Shown here piece after piece: positions 32,362-44,532 of a stretch of 64,000 bases of DNA. A program made the position numbers and the translations under genes. Each line of letters starts with the position of its first letter. Within the stretch, counting starts at the first letter, position 1. The notes under the pieces are model-generated. The model was not told where the DNA came from. It saw only the letters and a program-made list of their open reading frames with translations, and ran no database searches. The DNA lies in contig CM040088.1 in the NCBI GenBank assembly GCA_022496805.1, positions 28,774,452 through 28,838,451 of the forward strand, in the 5' to 3' direction. This DNA comes from Pohlia nutans. Its lineage: Eukaryota > Streptophyta > Bryopsida > Bryales > Mniaceae.

Positions 32362-33829
32362 AGCGAGAGTTACGGTTTACGCACGTTAGGTGAATTCTTC
32401 TGGTTCGTCTTTTGCAATCTGCCTTCCACATCGCTTCAATGTGTTAGATTTTATTTTGACTGCAGGCAGTGCAGGATTGGCTTTCTTCCTGAGAAGGTGA
32501 CATTTTGCCCATTCATGTGCCACAGCGAAGTAATGATTGTGGGAGACGCTTTTGTTCAAAGGACTCTTGATGTTGTATGTGTGAAAACCTTAAAGTCTCA
32601 TGTCACAGTTTGTGTGGTTGGACTCCAGAGGCATCCCAACCCTGGGCATTACCAAGTTGGCCCAAGCGCTGGAGCATGAACTTCATAATATTTTACAAGT
32701 AATAAGAAGAATTATTGTCTCTGCCCACCAGGGGAGAGACTACGGAAACGCTTCGTTTCTGAGGAGTTACTAGGAGTTACGCGGCTGGACAGTAAAATGA
32801 AGTCGTAAAAGTAAATCTGGGATAAAATACTAAGGCAAAGACTCCGCGACTAGCCACTTGTTTAAAAAGTTTTTGTGGTTTAAGTTTCTTGTCATTGATT
32901 CTCAATTCAGTTGTTATACATATAATCAAGGAATCGAAGTTCTCAGATACACACAGTTTAGGAGGAAAATTCAAAGAGATGAAATACATTTTTTGCAAGA
33001 GAAAACTTGGCATTATCAATCCCAATGCTCTCTCAGGCAAGGTGGTACTAATAATAATATATTCACTATGGTCATATTAATAAGAGAGGTCCTATTAACA
33101 AGTGAGGGGGATAGGTTACAAGTTTTAACTTTAATCACTTCATTGTCTATGTTCAAACTTTTATATGGACACTTCAATTTAAAATTAAAACCCTTCATTT
33201 GTGAAATGCATCACGATTTATAAGAAAATAAAAACTTTACCAACACGTGTGTAAGGTGTGTTAAAGATGTTTTTATTACCCTTGAAATGATGGACCTAAG
33301 TATCACTTTGCTCATCAAACATCAACAAGACTTATGACAAATTACACAAAATAGTAAACACAAGTCATTCAACAATAACAGAAATGTCATCTAAAGGCTA
33401 TTTTCGGACTTAGCATCCTCAGCAAGTTAGCTTATTCACAAGAATATAAATGCCTAAATCAATGCTATTCGTAATGCTTCCTTATTCAGATAAACTCTAT
33501 GACAAATAAAAATGGAAAATCTCATTCCACAAAGTATACAGCCCACTAAACACATCCCTCTCTAATTGCACTGTGTCAGCGGGATACATGGATTCGAAAT
33601 GCACTCGGGCATGTGAACATGTGGAAGTATTCTGATCAGATTTGTACAGAATACGAGAGATTCTCAGCATATGCTGGAAGTGTGCAACTAGAGTGTAATG
33701 TCTCTATCTCCTCACTAATTTCTCCGAAGCAGTCTTGAATGTATCACCTGCATGCATCCATCTGCTTTGCTAGGCTTTGCACCAAATAGTGAAAATCAGC
33801 TCACTGCACAATTGTCAAAGAAGCACACC
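32362..33829. repeat. Block P, copy 1
   Basis: Begins with the U2-UFM1 unit remnant (AGCGAGAGTTACGGTTTACG; UFM1 intron 3' part at about 32455-32575) and continues as non-coding DNA shared with 38099-45617. It keeps unoccupied sites for a TTAA MITE (32880-32883), for the copia element (CAAAT near 33513) and for a TA-target MITE (near 33785). About 140 bp near 32719-32865 are absent from copy 2. No gene seen. Confidence 0.75.
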
Positions 33830-33896
33830 AAATAGTGAATATTGTACTCAGAAATCAGGACATGGCCAAAAGAATGGTGTGCACTTGCCACCAACT

Positions 33897-34072
33897 TCGA
33901 AAACTTCCAGAATACTAGTCCCTTCCACAACCAAGCTTCGTGTCCGTCCTCCGGTCTGTAGAAACTTCCAGAACGTGCTCAACAGTTACCGAAGGTCGGC
34001 AAACATTCTGGAACTTCTCCTTCAGCTGCAGCTTCTAGTCTCGTCCAGCGCCCTCTTCGACTCCCTATATAA
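33897..34072 (+). promoter_or_regulatory. Heat-shock elements and TATA box of sHSP copy 1
   Basis: GAAACTTCCAGAAC near 33960 (perfect GAA-nn-TTC-nn-GAA), TTCTGGAACTTC near 34008 (perfect TTC-nn-GAA-nn-TTC), and a weaker AAACTTCCAGAA near 33901. TATATAA at 34066-34072 places transcription start near 34097, giving a 5' UTR of about 150 nt. Confidence 0.8.
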
Positions 34073-34246
34073 CACCAGCTCCACTTCGCCGATCGACAGA
34101 GAATTTCAATTAGAGAATTGCCAATACACTTCAGAATCCTTGCAAGCATACCTCGCAATCAATCTTAGAAGCGAACAGAACCGCTTGATCCTTGCATATT
34201 TCGACGTATTTGTAGTTCGTGTTGGAGGTTTGGTAGATATATAGAG

Positions 34247-34765
34247 ATGGCCCTCTCGTCAATTTTCGGACGCCAGAACGCCTTGTGGGATGCGCCCGTA
34301 ATGGTGACCTTGTTCGACGACGGCGCGCCCACTGCTGCGAGCTCGTTTGCACGGGACGCGCACGCCATGGCCAGCACGAGCGTGGATTGGAAGGAGACGG
34401 CCACGGAGCACGTGTTCAAGGCCGACCTGCCGGGGCTGCGCAAGGAGGACGTGCGAGTGGACGTGGACGAGCACCACACGCTGAGCATTAGCGGGCAGCG
34501 CAAGCGCGAGGAGGTGCAGAAGACGGATACGTGGCACCGCGTGGAGCGCAGCAGCGGGCACTTCATGCGCAAGTTCAGGCTCCCGGAGAATGCGAATTTG
34601 GACGCGATCACGGCGAAGGTGGACAGCGGAGTGTTGACGGTGGTGGTGCCGAAGGTGGAGAAGAAGACGCCGCAGACGCGCAGCATTGCGATCGCGGGGC
34701 AGGAGGCCACCACGCCGGCCATCACTCACGACGACAAGAAGGCAGGTAATGCTCCTGAGCTGTAA
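34247..34765 (+). CDS. HSP20: Cytosolic class I-type small heat-shock protein, copy 1
   Basis: 172 residues, intronless. The alpha-crystallin domain runs from about residue 44 to 145: VDWKETATEHVFKADLPGL, then EDVRVDVDEHHTLSISGQRK, WHRVERSSGHFMRKFRLPEN (the plant sHSP core), then SGVLTVVVPK; the C-terminal SIAI supplies the IxI anchor. The N-terminal arm (MALSSIFGRQN..) lacks a transit or signal peptide and ER retention motif, so a cytosolic holdase chaperone is expected. The coding part is much more GC-rich than its flanks. Duplicate at 56872. Confidence 0.93.
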   Translation: MALSSIFGRQNALWDAPVMVTLFDDGAPTAASSFARDAHAMASTSVDWKETATEHVFKADLPGLRKEDVRVDVDEHHTLSISGQRKREEVQKTDTWHRVERSSGHFMRKFRLPENANLDAITAKVDSGVLTVVVPKVEKKTPQTRSIAIAGQEATTPAITHDDKKAGNAPEL

Positions 34766-35730
34766 ATAAGGGGCTGATCATGAGCGGATACACATTTGGA
34801 GTTGATGTTTGAAAGCAGGAAGCATAACGTGAATATTGTAAGGTTAGATTGTGAAGAGGAGCAGGAGTGTACATTACTGTATCGGTTGTTGACGCAATGA
34901 GCAGAAACAGAGTGTGGAGATTACTGTGTTGAATTTTGGAATAACGAGGACAAACAAAGTTTCTTGCTCAATTGGTGTTTGGTTTGAGTTTGCTGCTTCT
35001 CTGGTGTATTGATGATTTCTGTCTTTCGTGTGAATCTGCATCATCGTAAGAATGGTTGTCCGTCGTGGGACGATGGCTCTATTGTTGCACTCTACCATTG
35101 TTAGGCTGAAGGATCTAGGATTTCTGAGTGAAACGATCCTATTTGTGACAGTTTGTGCATGTTACGTACTGTACATTTTAGTGTGCTTATGGGAGTGGAG
35201 TATTGAGCTGTCGAGAGATCTCCTCTCAAAAGAGCTATGGCTATTGAGGTAAATAATTTGTAATGCAAGCTTAAAAGGGCGAGGGTACAAACCATTATAT
35301 TACAGTGTCAATAAACAATCCAATTATCATTCAATGTTCAGTGGCAATAGACATTTAGCAAACTCATGCTTGCAGGACACAATATTCTCTTGATCAAAAT
35401 GTCATCAATTGAAGCGGATTCATTATATTAACTATGAATTACAGATGTACACACCTTAGAGCTGATGAGATCAGCTCTTGATATCCTATGTCTTACATCC
35501 CAATTCTGCTTTTATATTTCCTATGCCATCTTGTAAAATGCTATAATCTATTTCAATGAAATGATCAACAAATGAGGGTACATAAAGATAGTTTGTGACT
35601 GCAAAATGACTCCCATCAAGTATTGACTAAACGCCATTTATATAGTACAATAAAGGGACATCTACACTCAGACCTCTTTAATTTCCCCCTCTCTTGCTCA
35701 TGCAGAAGTGAACCTGCCATGTTGAGTGTA

Positions 35731-36737
35731 CAGTACCCACCAACAAGTTTACGTCCACAGCAGTCATTCTGAAGAAACAAGGCACATATCTCGAATTTCA
35801 AATTGTCACCATTTGCTCAAAAATGATCCAAATTACAAACCGCAAAGTGCATTGGAAAGATAATGAAATCTATTTTACTAATATATTAGGCATTTACAAA
35901 AACCTTATAGATTTATATGTAAATATAGCATTTTTTGATAAACTATCTACCATCTAGTGCTACCACCATAGCTTTGATTACAGGCTTCATATGGTGAGGC
36001 ATGCTAGTAAGGAGAACTTCAATCATCTCTAAAGACACCTCTTCCCATGCCCTTTGAATGGTATTGACTAATTCTTCTTTGTTTTGTGGTAGCTCTTCCT
36101 TTTGGATAGTATCTTTCAAGACCATTTTTCAAGACCATCTTTCAAGACCATCTTTCAAGCTATCCAAGACCATTTGAATTGAGAACTGGAGCATCAATAC
36201 TTACAAATTTGAGTGAATTCTGTTCTTCTAGTTGATGTTATGCCCACCAAAATCCTTAAGAAACAATGAATCCTTCCAATTCTACTATTTGTGCAAAGTT
36301 GCAAGCTCAAGAAACAAAACCACTAGAATTGCAACTACTCATCAAAAACACTCACACAATGTATTCACAAGCTACCACATTGCTTGAACGAAGTATGTTT
36401 TTTGTTGAAAGGTTGTTGGAGATCCATATATGAAGCTCAAACTCACAAAAATCTGAAGTGTGTTGACTCAAGAAGAATGGATGTTGTCTTCACGGTGTAA
36501 GAGCTACAAACACAATTTGGAGTGCAATTAATGCAATCTGATTTTTCTTAGACACCTAGCTCAAATTTGCATACTTATGACACTTAGAATGTAGTTAACT
36601 TGTTTCTAAACAAACATGTGGCATTTTCGTGAAGTTTGGAGTTGTAAATTCGGATATATGAATTTTCAAAGTTGCACTTTTTTTTCACTGGCACTTGGAG
36701 TTCGAAAATTTGAACGCAAACTTGTTGGTGGGTACTG
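35731..36737 (-). mobile_element. Tc1/mariner element remnant
   Basis: 1,007 bp between TA dinucleotides (35729-35730, 36738-36739) with inverted ends CAGTACCCACCAACAAGTTT. A minus-strand frame at 35943-36125 encodes a 60-residue piece resembling the C-terminus of Tc1-type transposases (NKEELVNTIQRAWEEV, then PHHMKPVIKA). Just upstream, 36120-36175 holds short direct repeats of CAAGACCATCTTT. The rest of the transposase is gone, so it is non-autonomous. The duplicate locus lacks the element at the matching position (58361). Confidence 0.8.
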
Positions 36738-36982
36738 TAGTAGAAACTCCGTCTACTTTGTATTTAAGTGTCACTCATCACACTAACATTTTTTTGAATC
36801 CTTGCTAGTCGAAATGGCTCAAATGAGCATGATGGACGGAAAATTTGTTTCTAACTACTTCGAGTTGCTTTTTTCATCCATTTATATTTTTTCATCGCTA
36901 GTGTACTAATTGACTTACATTTTGACCATACAAATTGATACAGCTCTTTTGCACAACTTTCATCAACTTCTTTAGCAATTAA

Positions 36983-37292
36983 CCCCTAAATGTACCGACC
37001 CTTTGAACACAAGTAGATGCTAGCCTCAAAAATAGGTATTAGCATGGCTCAGATGTACATGAGGTGTACATGACAGGACCATTGCAAGCATAAAATCTAC
37101 CCAACAAATTTGACATACTTGCAGTTGGTGGCCTCTCCAATATCATCAACAACTCCCCATCACAAGAGATTTATTGTAATTAGTAGAGAATTTAATAGTC
37201 TTACAAAGGTGACTTGGATGAAAGTCATCCGATATTGTATGACAGAGTTGCAAGGCTTTGAATCTGTTCGTGGACACTAGGACGTTTAGGGG
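36983..37292. mobile_element. TTAA-flanked MITE 9
   Basis: 310 bp; left flank TTAA (36979-36982), right flank CTAA (one substitution). Ends CCCCTAAATGTACCGACC and, complemented, CCCCTAAACGTCC. Same insertion is at 58614-58923 in the duplicate, so it predates the duplication. Confidence 0.78.
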
Positions 37293-38473
37293 CTAATGGA
37301 GTCCACTCTTTTCAACAAGGTCTGAGTGTAAATCTTTTAAGATTCTTCTACCTTAACTTGTAGTGTTTAGGGTGCCATGATTTCCAAGTTTGGTATTAAC
37401 TATGTCCATGTGCTTCTTTGACAATTGTTTAGTCAGTCGATTTTCATACTTTCACTGTTGGGTGCATTACTCAGCAAGCAGACGGATGAATTCGATTAGG
37501 TGATACATTCGACACTGCTTCGGAGAAATTTGTGAGGAGATGACACTCAACACTCTCTAGTTGCACACTTCAAGCATATGCTGAGAATCTCTCGTATTAT
37601 GTACAGTGCATGAGAGTGTGTTTTTGGGAGTCCATCATAAAGCTGTTGAGACCTTTGCTCAAATGAGACATATCTATCGAGTCCAAAGTTTTATCAATAT
37701 GTATGGATTTCTTGTGCAATTTTTAAAGTGCAAGGTTGTAAACCACAATACTCTAGTGAAAAATTATGCATATGCAAGAGGTGAACAAGATCCTGCAGTG
37801 TTGATCCTCAACATCTCTTGACACTATTAGTAAAGGCATTGCTTCTCATTCATAAGAGTGTCAGAGTTCACTGTACACACTTGTCCTACATGACGAATTG
37901 CACTCACCAAGTCTTGAGCGCCTGGGCAGTGAGTGCAAAGTGGCGTCGTTTGACTCACCTACCGAGTGAAAAGCGACGCCTTCTCATTGAAGTGTGATGT
38001 AAGTAGAGGGGTACTAGTAGCAGCTGAGAACATAATTCTTCGAACCTACAATTTACGGAGGAATTTCAATCAAACAGTAGAAAGCGAGAGTTAGGGAAGC
38101 GAGAGTTATGGTTTACGTACGTTAGGTGAATTCTTCTGGTTTGTCTTTTGCAATCTGCCTTCCACATCACTTCACTGTGATGGATTTTCTTTTGACTGCA
38201 GGCAGTGGAGGGTTTGCGTTCTTCCTGAAGGTGACATTTTGCCCATTTATGTGCCACAGCAAAGTAACTATTGTGGGAGACGCTTTTGTTCGAATGACTG
38301 TTGATGTTGCATGTGTGGAAACCTTAAAGTCTCATGTCACAGTTTGTGAGGTTGGACTCCAGAGACAAGCCCAACCCTGGGCATTAGCAAGTTGGCCCAA
38401 GGGCTGGAGGATGAACTTCATAATTTTTTTACAAGTAATAAGAAAAATTATTTTAAAAGTTTTTGTGGTTTAA

Positions 38474-39013
38474 CCCTTTGACACGCTAGCGTCCATATTC
38501 TGGAGGTTGGATGATTTCTGACGCGTCCCGTCACCACATACTGTGGTGTTTTTCATCCATCCAAAATTTTCTTGATTCTTGTGCTAGTTGACTACCATTT
38601 GTACAGTATGGATCTTCAAAATAAGATAATGTGAATTTTTGAAAAATAACAAAAGTTTTTTATGTCAAGTTTCATTCTTAGTTCAAAAAGTGAGACCTTA
38701 AACATGATTTTCCATAATTAGTAGAATCAAATTATGGAAACCATACCATCTTGTAGTGCATGTTATTCCAATTTCATTAAAATATTTTTTGATTTTTTTG
38801 TGTTAATTTTGGATTTTAAATTGAATTTCAAGAGAAATCCTTGCATAATTAATTAAAAAATATTAATAATACATATGATGAATCCAACCGTACAGATGTG
38901 ATCTTCACATTGATATTTACAACTTTGCTTTGTATATCAACTCCATTATTATTTTTCATCAAACATTTTATAACGAATCTTTGAAAACAGTGTTGAATCA
39001 GGACGTTAAAGGG
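38474..39013. mobile_element. TTAA-flanked MITE 10 with known empty site
   Basis: 540 bp between TTAA at 38470-38473 and 39014-39017. Starts CCCTTTGACACGCTAGCGTCC and ends GGACGTTAAAGGG. The paralogous block reads GTGGTTTAAGTTTC at 32875-32888 with one TTAA, which is the unoccupied target. Confidence 0.92.
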
Positions 39014-39621
39014 TTAAGTTTCTTTTCATTGATTCTCAATTTAGTTGTTAAATATATAATCAAGGAAACGAAGTTCTAAGATACACACAATTTAGGAGGA
39101 AAATTCAGAGAGATGAAATACATTTTTGCAAAAGAAAACATGGCATTATCAATCCCAATGCTCTCTCAGGCAAGGTGAAACTATTAATAATATATTTACT
39201 ATGGTCCTATTAACAAGTGAGGGGGATAGGTGACAAGTTTTTACTTTAATCACTTCATTGTTTATGTTCAAACTTCCATATGGACACTTTGATTCAAAAT
39301 CAAAACCCTTCATTGTGAAATGCATCACGATTTATAAGAAAAGAAAAGAAAATTAGAATGAAGACCATCACGAGTGTAAGGTGTGTTGAAGATGGTTTTA
39401 TTACCCTTGAAATGATGGACCTATCACTTTGCTTATCAAACATCAACAAGTCGAGTTACGCAAAATAGTAAACACAAGTCATTCAACAATAACAAAAATA
39501 TCATCTAAAGGCCATTTTGAGACTTAACATCCTTTGCAAGTTAGCTTATTTACAAGAATATAAATGCCCAAATCAATGCTATTCGTAATGCTTCCTTATT
39601 GAGATAAACTCTATGACAAAT

Positions 39622-40017
39622 TTTTATGACAATGTACTTTTGCTTACAGTACATTATCTACAGAAATCGCTTCAAGCCTTCAACAAACAATGCATCATGC
39701 ATAACAAGAATGATACACATACACAGGATATTGAGCACAAGAGTATTGCATTAACGTAACGCTTCATAGGCTGCACAAGCTGCACCTGTGTCATACTCTG
39801 ATACCCCTGATCACTCCTCTCATACACACAAGGCACACTGCAACTAAGAATGCCGTAGAGAGAGTGATCATATAAAACGAATCAGATAATATACTACTGG
39901 TAATCTGATTCGTGTTCATTGCTGGGAGGGGCAAGAAAGAGCCGTTTCTTGTCCGGACGAATGATTGATTCACATGTTATTCTCATACCGTATATCATAC
40001 GGTGTATTACTACAACA
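39622..40017 (-). repeat. 3' LTR of copia element
   Basis: 396 bp; on the element's strand starts TGTTGTAGTAATACACC and ends TTGTCATAAAA. Confidence 0.88.
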
Positions 40018-40369
40018 CTCCCACTCGTGATGAGGATGATGAAACAATAACAATATCGGTGAGGCCAAGTAAACCCTTCATACGCTGAAACTTGTCACGT
40101 GGTAATACTTTGGTAAGCACATCAGCGATTTGATCAGCCGTATTGATGTAAGTGATTTGGAGTTCTCCTGTCGCTACAGCTTTTCGGATCTTATGAAACT
40201 TAACATTAATATATTTAGTTCGTCAATGGAACTCAGGATTGCGCACCAATCTGATTGCGGCTTGCGGCTTGATTATCTGAATAAAGTATAGTCGGACATG
40301 TCTGATGGCAGCAGAGATCGGTAAGCAGACGTCGCATCCAAATAACTTCCTGGGAGCATAAGTGTGCAG

Positions 40370-42369
40370 CTACATACAGTACTCTGCCTCAGTAGTGCTA
40401 GTGGCTGTGCATGATTGCTTCCGACTTCCCCAGGCAACCGGGCCACCATTCAGTATCAACACGTATCCCGAACGAGACTTGCGGTCATCAACATCCGCAG
40501 CATAATCGGCGTCACAATATGCAAGAAGTTGATTGTGAAAAGACGATTGGGCACTGTAGGTGATGCGTAGGCCTGGAGATCCTCTCAAATACTTGAGGAT
40601 TCGGCACAGGGCTCCAACATGAGAAACCTTCGGTTAAGAGCTGAACTTGTCGGCATGGCTTGTTGCATAAGTTATGTCGAGACGAGTGCCTTGGCTCGCA
40701 AACTGCAAGCTCCCAACGCAGCTGCTATAAGGGAAGTCAGTGAGGGCATCTGCTTCGCTGGATTGGAAGTCTGGAGAGCTGTGAGGGTCTGCTGGAACTA
40801 CGACAGGATTCGCATCGTGAAAGCCATATCGTGCAAGCAACCGTTCGATGTAGCGAGTCTGGTCAAGCTGCAACGTTTTGGTGGAGCGATCTCGGGTCAG
40901 ATGTAGCCCAACATACATTTCGGGGTGCCCTTCAGTGATACTAAATGCTCCTTTGATCTCGTCTAGGATGTGGGTAATGCGGTCGGCATTGACACAACAT
41001 GCAATTCCATCATCCACAAAAATGCATAATATCAGTACTGGTGTCGTACTACTAACATAGACGTACGAATCTGCGCAAGAGGGAACCAGCTGGTGAGAAG
41101 TGAGAAATGAATCAAAAGTGCGATTCCACACCCTTGAGGATTGCTTTAATCCATAAAGCGCCTTTATCAAGCGGCAGACTTGATGAGGGTGTTGTGAATC
41201 CACAAATCCATGTGGTTGCTCAAGGTAAATCTCTTCATCTATTTCGCCATATAAAAATCCTGTACGTCAAACTGCACAACTTCCATGTCTTCTGCTGCTG
41301 CAATGGATAAAACGGTCCGGATAGAGTCAAACTTCACAACGGGGCTAAAAGTTTCCTTATAGTCCAGACCCTCTTTCTGAGTGAAACCTTTGGCCACAAG
41401 GCGTGCCTTGTATCGTGCCACTGAACCATCTGCACCCAGTTTTAGCTTATAGACCCATTTTGATCGTACCACCTTACGCCTTGTTGGAAGATCTTGTAAA
41501 ATCCAAGTGCCATTGGCGATCAATGAGTCGTATTCATCTTGCATAGCGGCCAACCAGGCAGTGGAATCGGTGGACTGGAGAGCTTCATCAAGTGTTACTG
41601 GTTCCTATGGAATGCATGGTGTTGTTGTGGCGGCGTGGCACGTATAACTTCCTTTCGGTACAGGTGTAACCCATTCTCCGTAGCGTTGAGGAGGGTGGCG
41701 AGTTCTCCCATGACGTCCTTCTTCGATGATTAGAGGGTGAGGCTCAAAAACGGATGATCGTGGTTCTGCAACCAAATCGAGTCGTGGCTCTGGTATGGAG
41801 TCGTATTGTGATTCCAAGGAGCAAGAAGTGTTGGGATCAAGTGTTACCAAAGTGGCAGGCAGGGTTTTGGTAGCATCAGCATCATCCCAAGAAGCAAAAC
41901 TCTGTGGCCCATAGTCGCCAGTAACGTGATCTGTGGCATGATCAATATCTTGATCGGTAATCGGTGTCGTGATCAGAGTGAGCACTTCAAAGCTTTCAGG
42001 AGTCTCATGTGGTAAGACATCAACGCGGAAGTCTCCCACTGCTGCGTGACCATGCACGCCATGCACGTCGTGATTGGGTCGGATGATTGCCGCTACTGGT
42101 TCGATGCTTGTTACTGGAACCTGCAAAAGTGACGGTGTGGGAGAACGTGATGAATTGCTGTCGAAGCTGCACTCGTCAAATATCACATGGCAACTTTCAA
42201 TAATCTTTTTAGCTTCGTTGTTCCAGAGACGATAAGCTTTGCACGTCTCGCTATAACCCATAAGTAAACACTGCTTGCTTTTTCGATCAAGCTTTTGCCG
42301 CAGTTGTTCAAGAATATGAACGTAAGCATTCGCTCCAAAGACTTTGATGTGAGCAACCGATGGCTTCAC
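40370..42369 (-). pseudogene. Copia pol: integrase C-terminus, reverse transcriptase, RNase H (broken)
   Basis: Three main fragments: 41605-42369 (integrase tail and linker, PSVAHIKVFGANAYVHI), 41239-41553 (RT start, WVYKLKLGADGSVARYKARL, then FTQKEGLDYKETFSPV) and 40634-41203 (CRLIKALYGLKQSSRVWN, catalytic FVDDGI). RNase H follows at 40370-40588 (CDADYAADVDDRKSRSGYV, TEAEY). Frames are separated by stops and shifts at about 41220, 41570 and 40610. Confidence 0.85.
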
Positions 42370-42486
42370 CTAGTACCAAATTTGGTAGGAAGTCAATGAG
42401 TCCAACATGCGGGTCCCTGTGCGGTTCAGCAGGTATACAGCCGTATGGACTAGTTCCTCCCAAAATTTAGGGTGCATATCACTAGA

Positions 42487-43516
42487 CTATATAATGCTTC
42501 GTGCTGATTCAAGAATGGTACGGTTGTCACATTCAGCGACCCCATTCTGCTCTGGTGAGTAGGCCACAGTAGTTTCGTGGCGAATATTCTTGTTTAACAA
42601 GAACTGCTGAAACTGATGGTTGGTGAACTCAGTACCGTTGTCGGAACGCAACGTCTTGATGTGTTGTCCGGTCTCACGCTCCAATTGGCCACAAAAACGT
42701 CGCATGCATTCAAGAGCTGCACTTTTGGTTTTGATACAAAAAATTACTCTGAAACCTGAGTGGTCATCCTTAAATAAAGCAAAGTATTTTGCACCTCCAA
42801 TAGTGGCGACACTAATTGGCCCACACAAGTCACAATGAATCAAATTACCGATTTCTTTGGCTTTCTCACGATGTTCTTTCCATGGAAAAGTGGAGCGGTG
42901 GCTCTCGCCATAGGCGCAACCAGAACAGAAAGGTGCATCTTGCTCACTGATCACAAGACCATCAACCATATGCTTCTTCTCCATTTCTTTTATCATTTGG
43001 TGATGTACGTGTCCAAGTCTCTTGTGCCAGATATCAAGACTTTGTTTGCTTTCTTTCTGGGTCGGCACTCCAATGACTGCGGCAGAGAAAGCCGTTGAGT
43101 TGCAACTTGTGGATGGTAAGACTACATTCATGAAGAGACGGTAGACACCATGCTCTTCAATTCCCTTCATTACCGTTTGAGCTCCCACTGATAATGAACA
43201 GCTACCTTCTCTATGAACGACTTCGATACCGTGGTACACACCTCGTGAAGTTGAAAAGAAGATTTCTGCCAAGCTTTGGAACATGCACAACATCTTTGAG
43301 AATATTTACCGTTTCATGACCATCAACCATTGCTTTGAAAACAATACCACCAACTCCTTGGGCATACAGTAATATTCCTCCAATGCCTTCTACAAGCTGA
43401 TGTTTGGATGAGATGTCATGATACGTGGTGAACCACTCTCGATGTTCACTCATGTGTTGCGAACAGCAACTATCGAGATACCACTGGTCGGAGCTGGTGC
43501 CTGATGATGACGCCAA
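42487..43516 (-). pseudogene. Copia protease and integrase core (broken)
   Basis: The protease segment (43211-43516) has WYLDSCCSQHM where copia proteases have DSGCSxHM, so the catalytic triad glycine is replaced. The integrase segment (42487-43293) keeps the zinc-binding H-H-C-C region (HKRLGHVHHQMI, CSGCAYGESH) and catalytic D, D and E positions (HCDLCGPI, RSDNGTEF, SPEQNGVAE). A frameshift near 43290 separates the two. Confidence 0.85.
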
Positions 43517-43606
43517 GAAGGCTCGGTGGATGTGTTCTGGAGCTCCGTTCAGTGCTGGTTTCTTGTCTTTATCAGTTGTCTTTCTCTCGTTTGTGCATTC
43601 CTTACT

Positions 43607-44376
43607 CTAGTGACCAGTTTCTCCACACTTGAAACATGTTGTGTTCTTTTTCTTCTCTGCAATGTCTTTCTTGCGCTGATCACGTTCTTCTTGCGTTCTT
43701 GCGGATGTCTTTGGTTTGAAAGTGGCGGCATAGGCAGTTACGGTTCCAAGTTTGGAGGCTGATCGAGAGTCCGCATCCCTTATGCGTGATTCTTCTCGGA
43801 GAAGGCGAGTTGTCATCGCGCTCATGGTTTTATCTGAGTCAGGGACGTTATCCCACGCAGACTGGAATGGTGCAACGTACTTGGCAACTGGCTCAAGATT
43901 TTTGCCATGACTGTACGATCAGAGAAAGTCGAGTCTCCCAAGTTAGTGAGCTCACAAATGCTTGATTCGATCTTGCCAAGAAAGTTAGCAGTGCTATCAC
44001 CGCTCTCCATAGAGATGTCGAAGAAACGTTGTTGTACATGCAGTACAGTCTCTTGTGATCGTTGATCGTGATACTCCTTCAACTTGTCCCATATGGCTTT
44101 TGAACTCCTGCACATCATGACATTTCGCAAGATCTTCTCTTCTACGGCTTGACACAAGAAACCAATCGCTTGGCTATCTTTCTTCACCCATAAGGCAAGT
44201 TCTGCAGTCGCAGTTGGCTCTGGCTTGAGAAACGTCCCATCGACAACGTCCATAATCTCTCTCCCAAGAAGGAAAGCACGCATCTGGAAGTGCCACATGT
44301 GGAAGTTCTCCCGTGAAAACGATCTTATGTTTCCTAACATATGTTCTCTCGAGTCACCCATAGTTGCAAATTGCAA
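43607..44376 (-). pseudogene. Copia gag (broken)
   Basis: 44376-43822 encodes a UBN2/gag domain (FHMWHFQMRAFLLGREIMD, then AIWDKLKEYH); the frame shifts near 43822 and continues to a zinc knuckle (CFKCGETGH) that is cut by a stop before its last cysteine. Confidence 0.82.
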
Positions 44377-44532
44377 GGCTGCAAGAGCAACAGACGGACA
44401 AGTAAAAAATAAAGATAAAAATAAATACGATGTAATTCGTATGCCAACGCGGTGGTCTGACTGATAACAAGACTATTCAAAAATATTGGTTACACACAAC
44501 ACGCAACGGATGCGATCTGTGGGCCCATAACC

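Larger units (their letters stand above)
33889..38093. repeat. Block Q, copy 1 (sHSP locus)
   Basis: Direct duplicate of 56513-59712, including promoter, sHSP gene, 3' region and about 1.5 kb of downstream non-coding DNA. It differs by a 1-kb mariner insertion at 35731. Downstream DNA includes TTAA MITE 9. No further gene is recognised between 35300 and 38093. Confidence 0.88.

Noticed and set aside
34165..34729. Long minus-strand frames opposite the sHSP genes (also 56790-57354)
   Set aside because: They are antisense shadows of a GC-rich coding sequence, with low-complexity composition and no domain.
41107..41310. Plus-strand frames across 40619-43762
   Set aside because: Antisense to the copia pol region, whose reverse transcriptase and integrase motifs fix the coding strand as minus.
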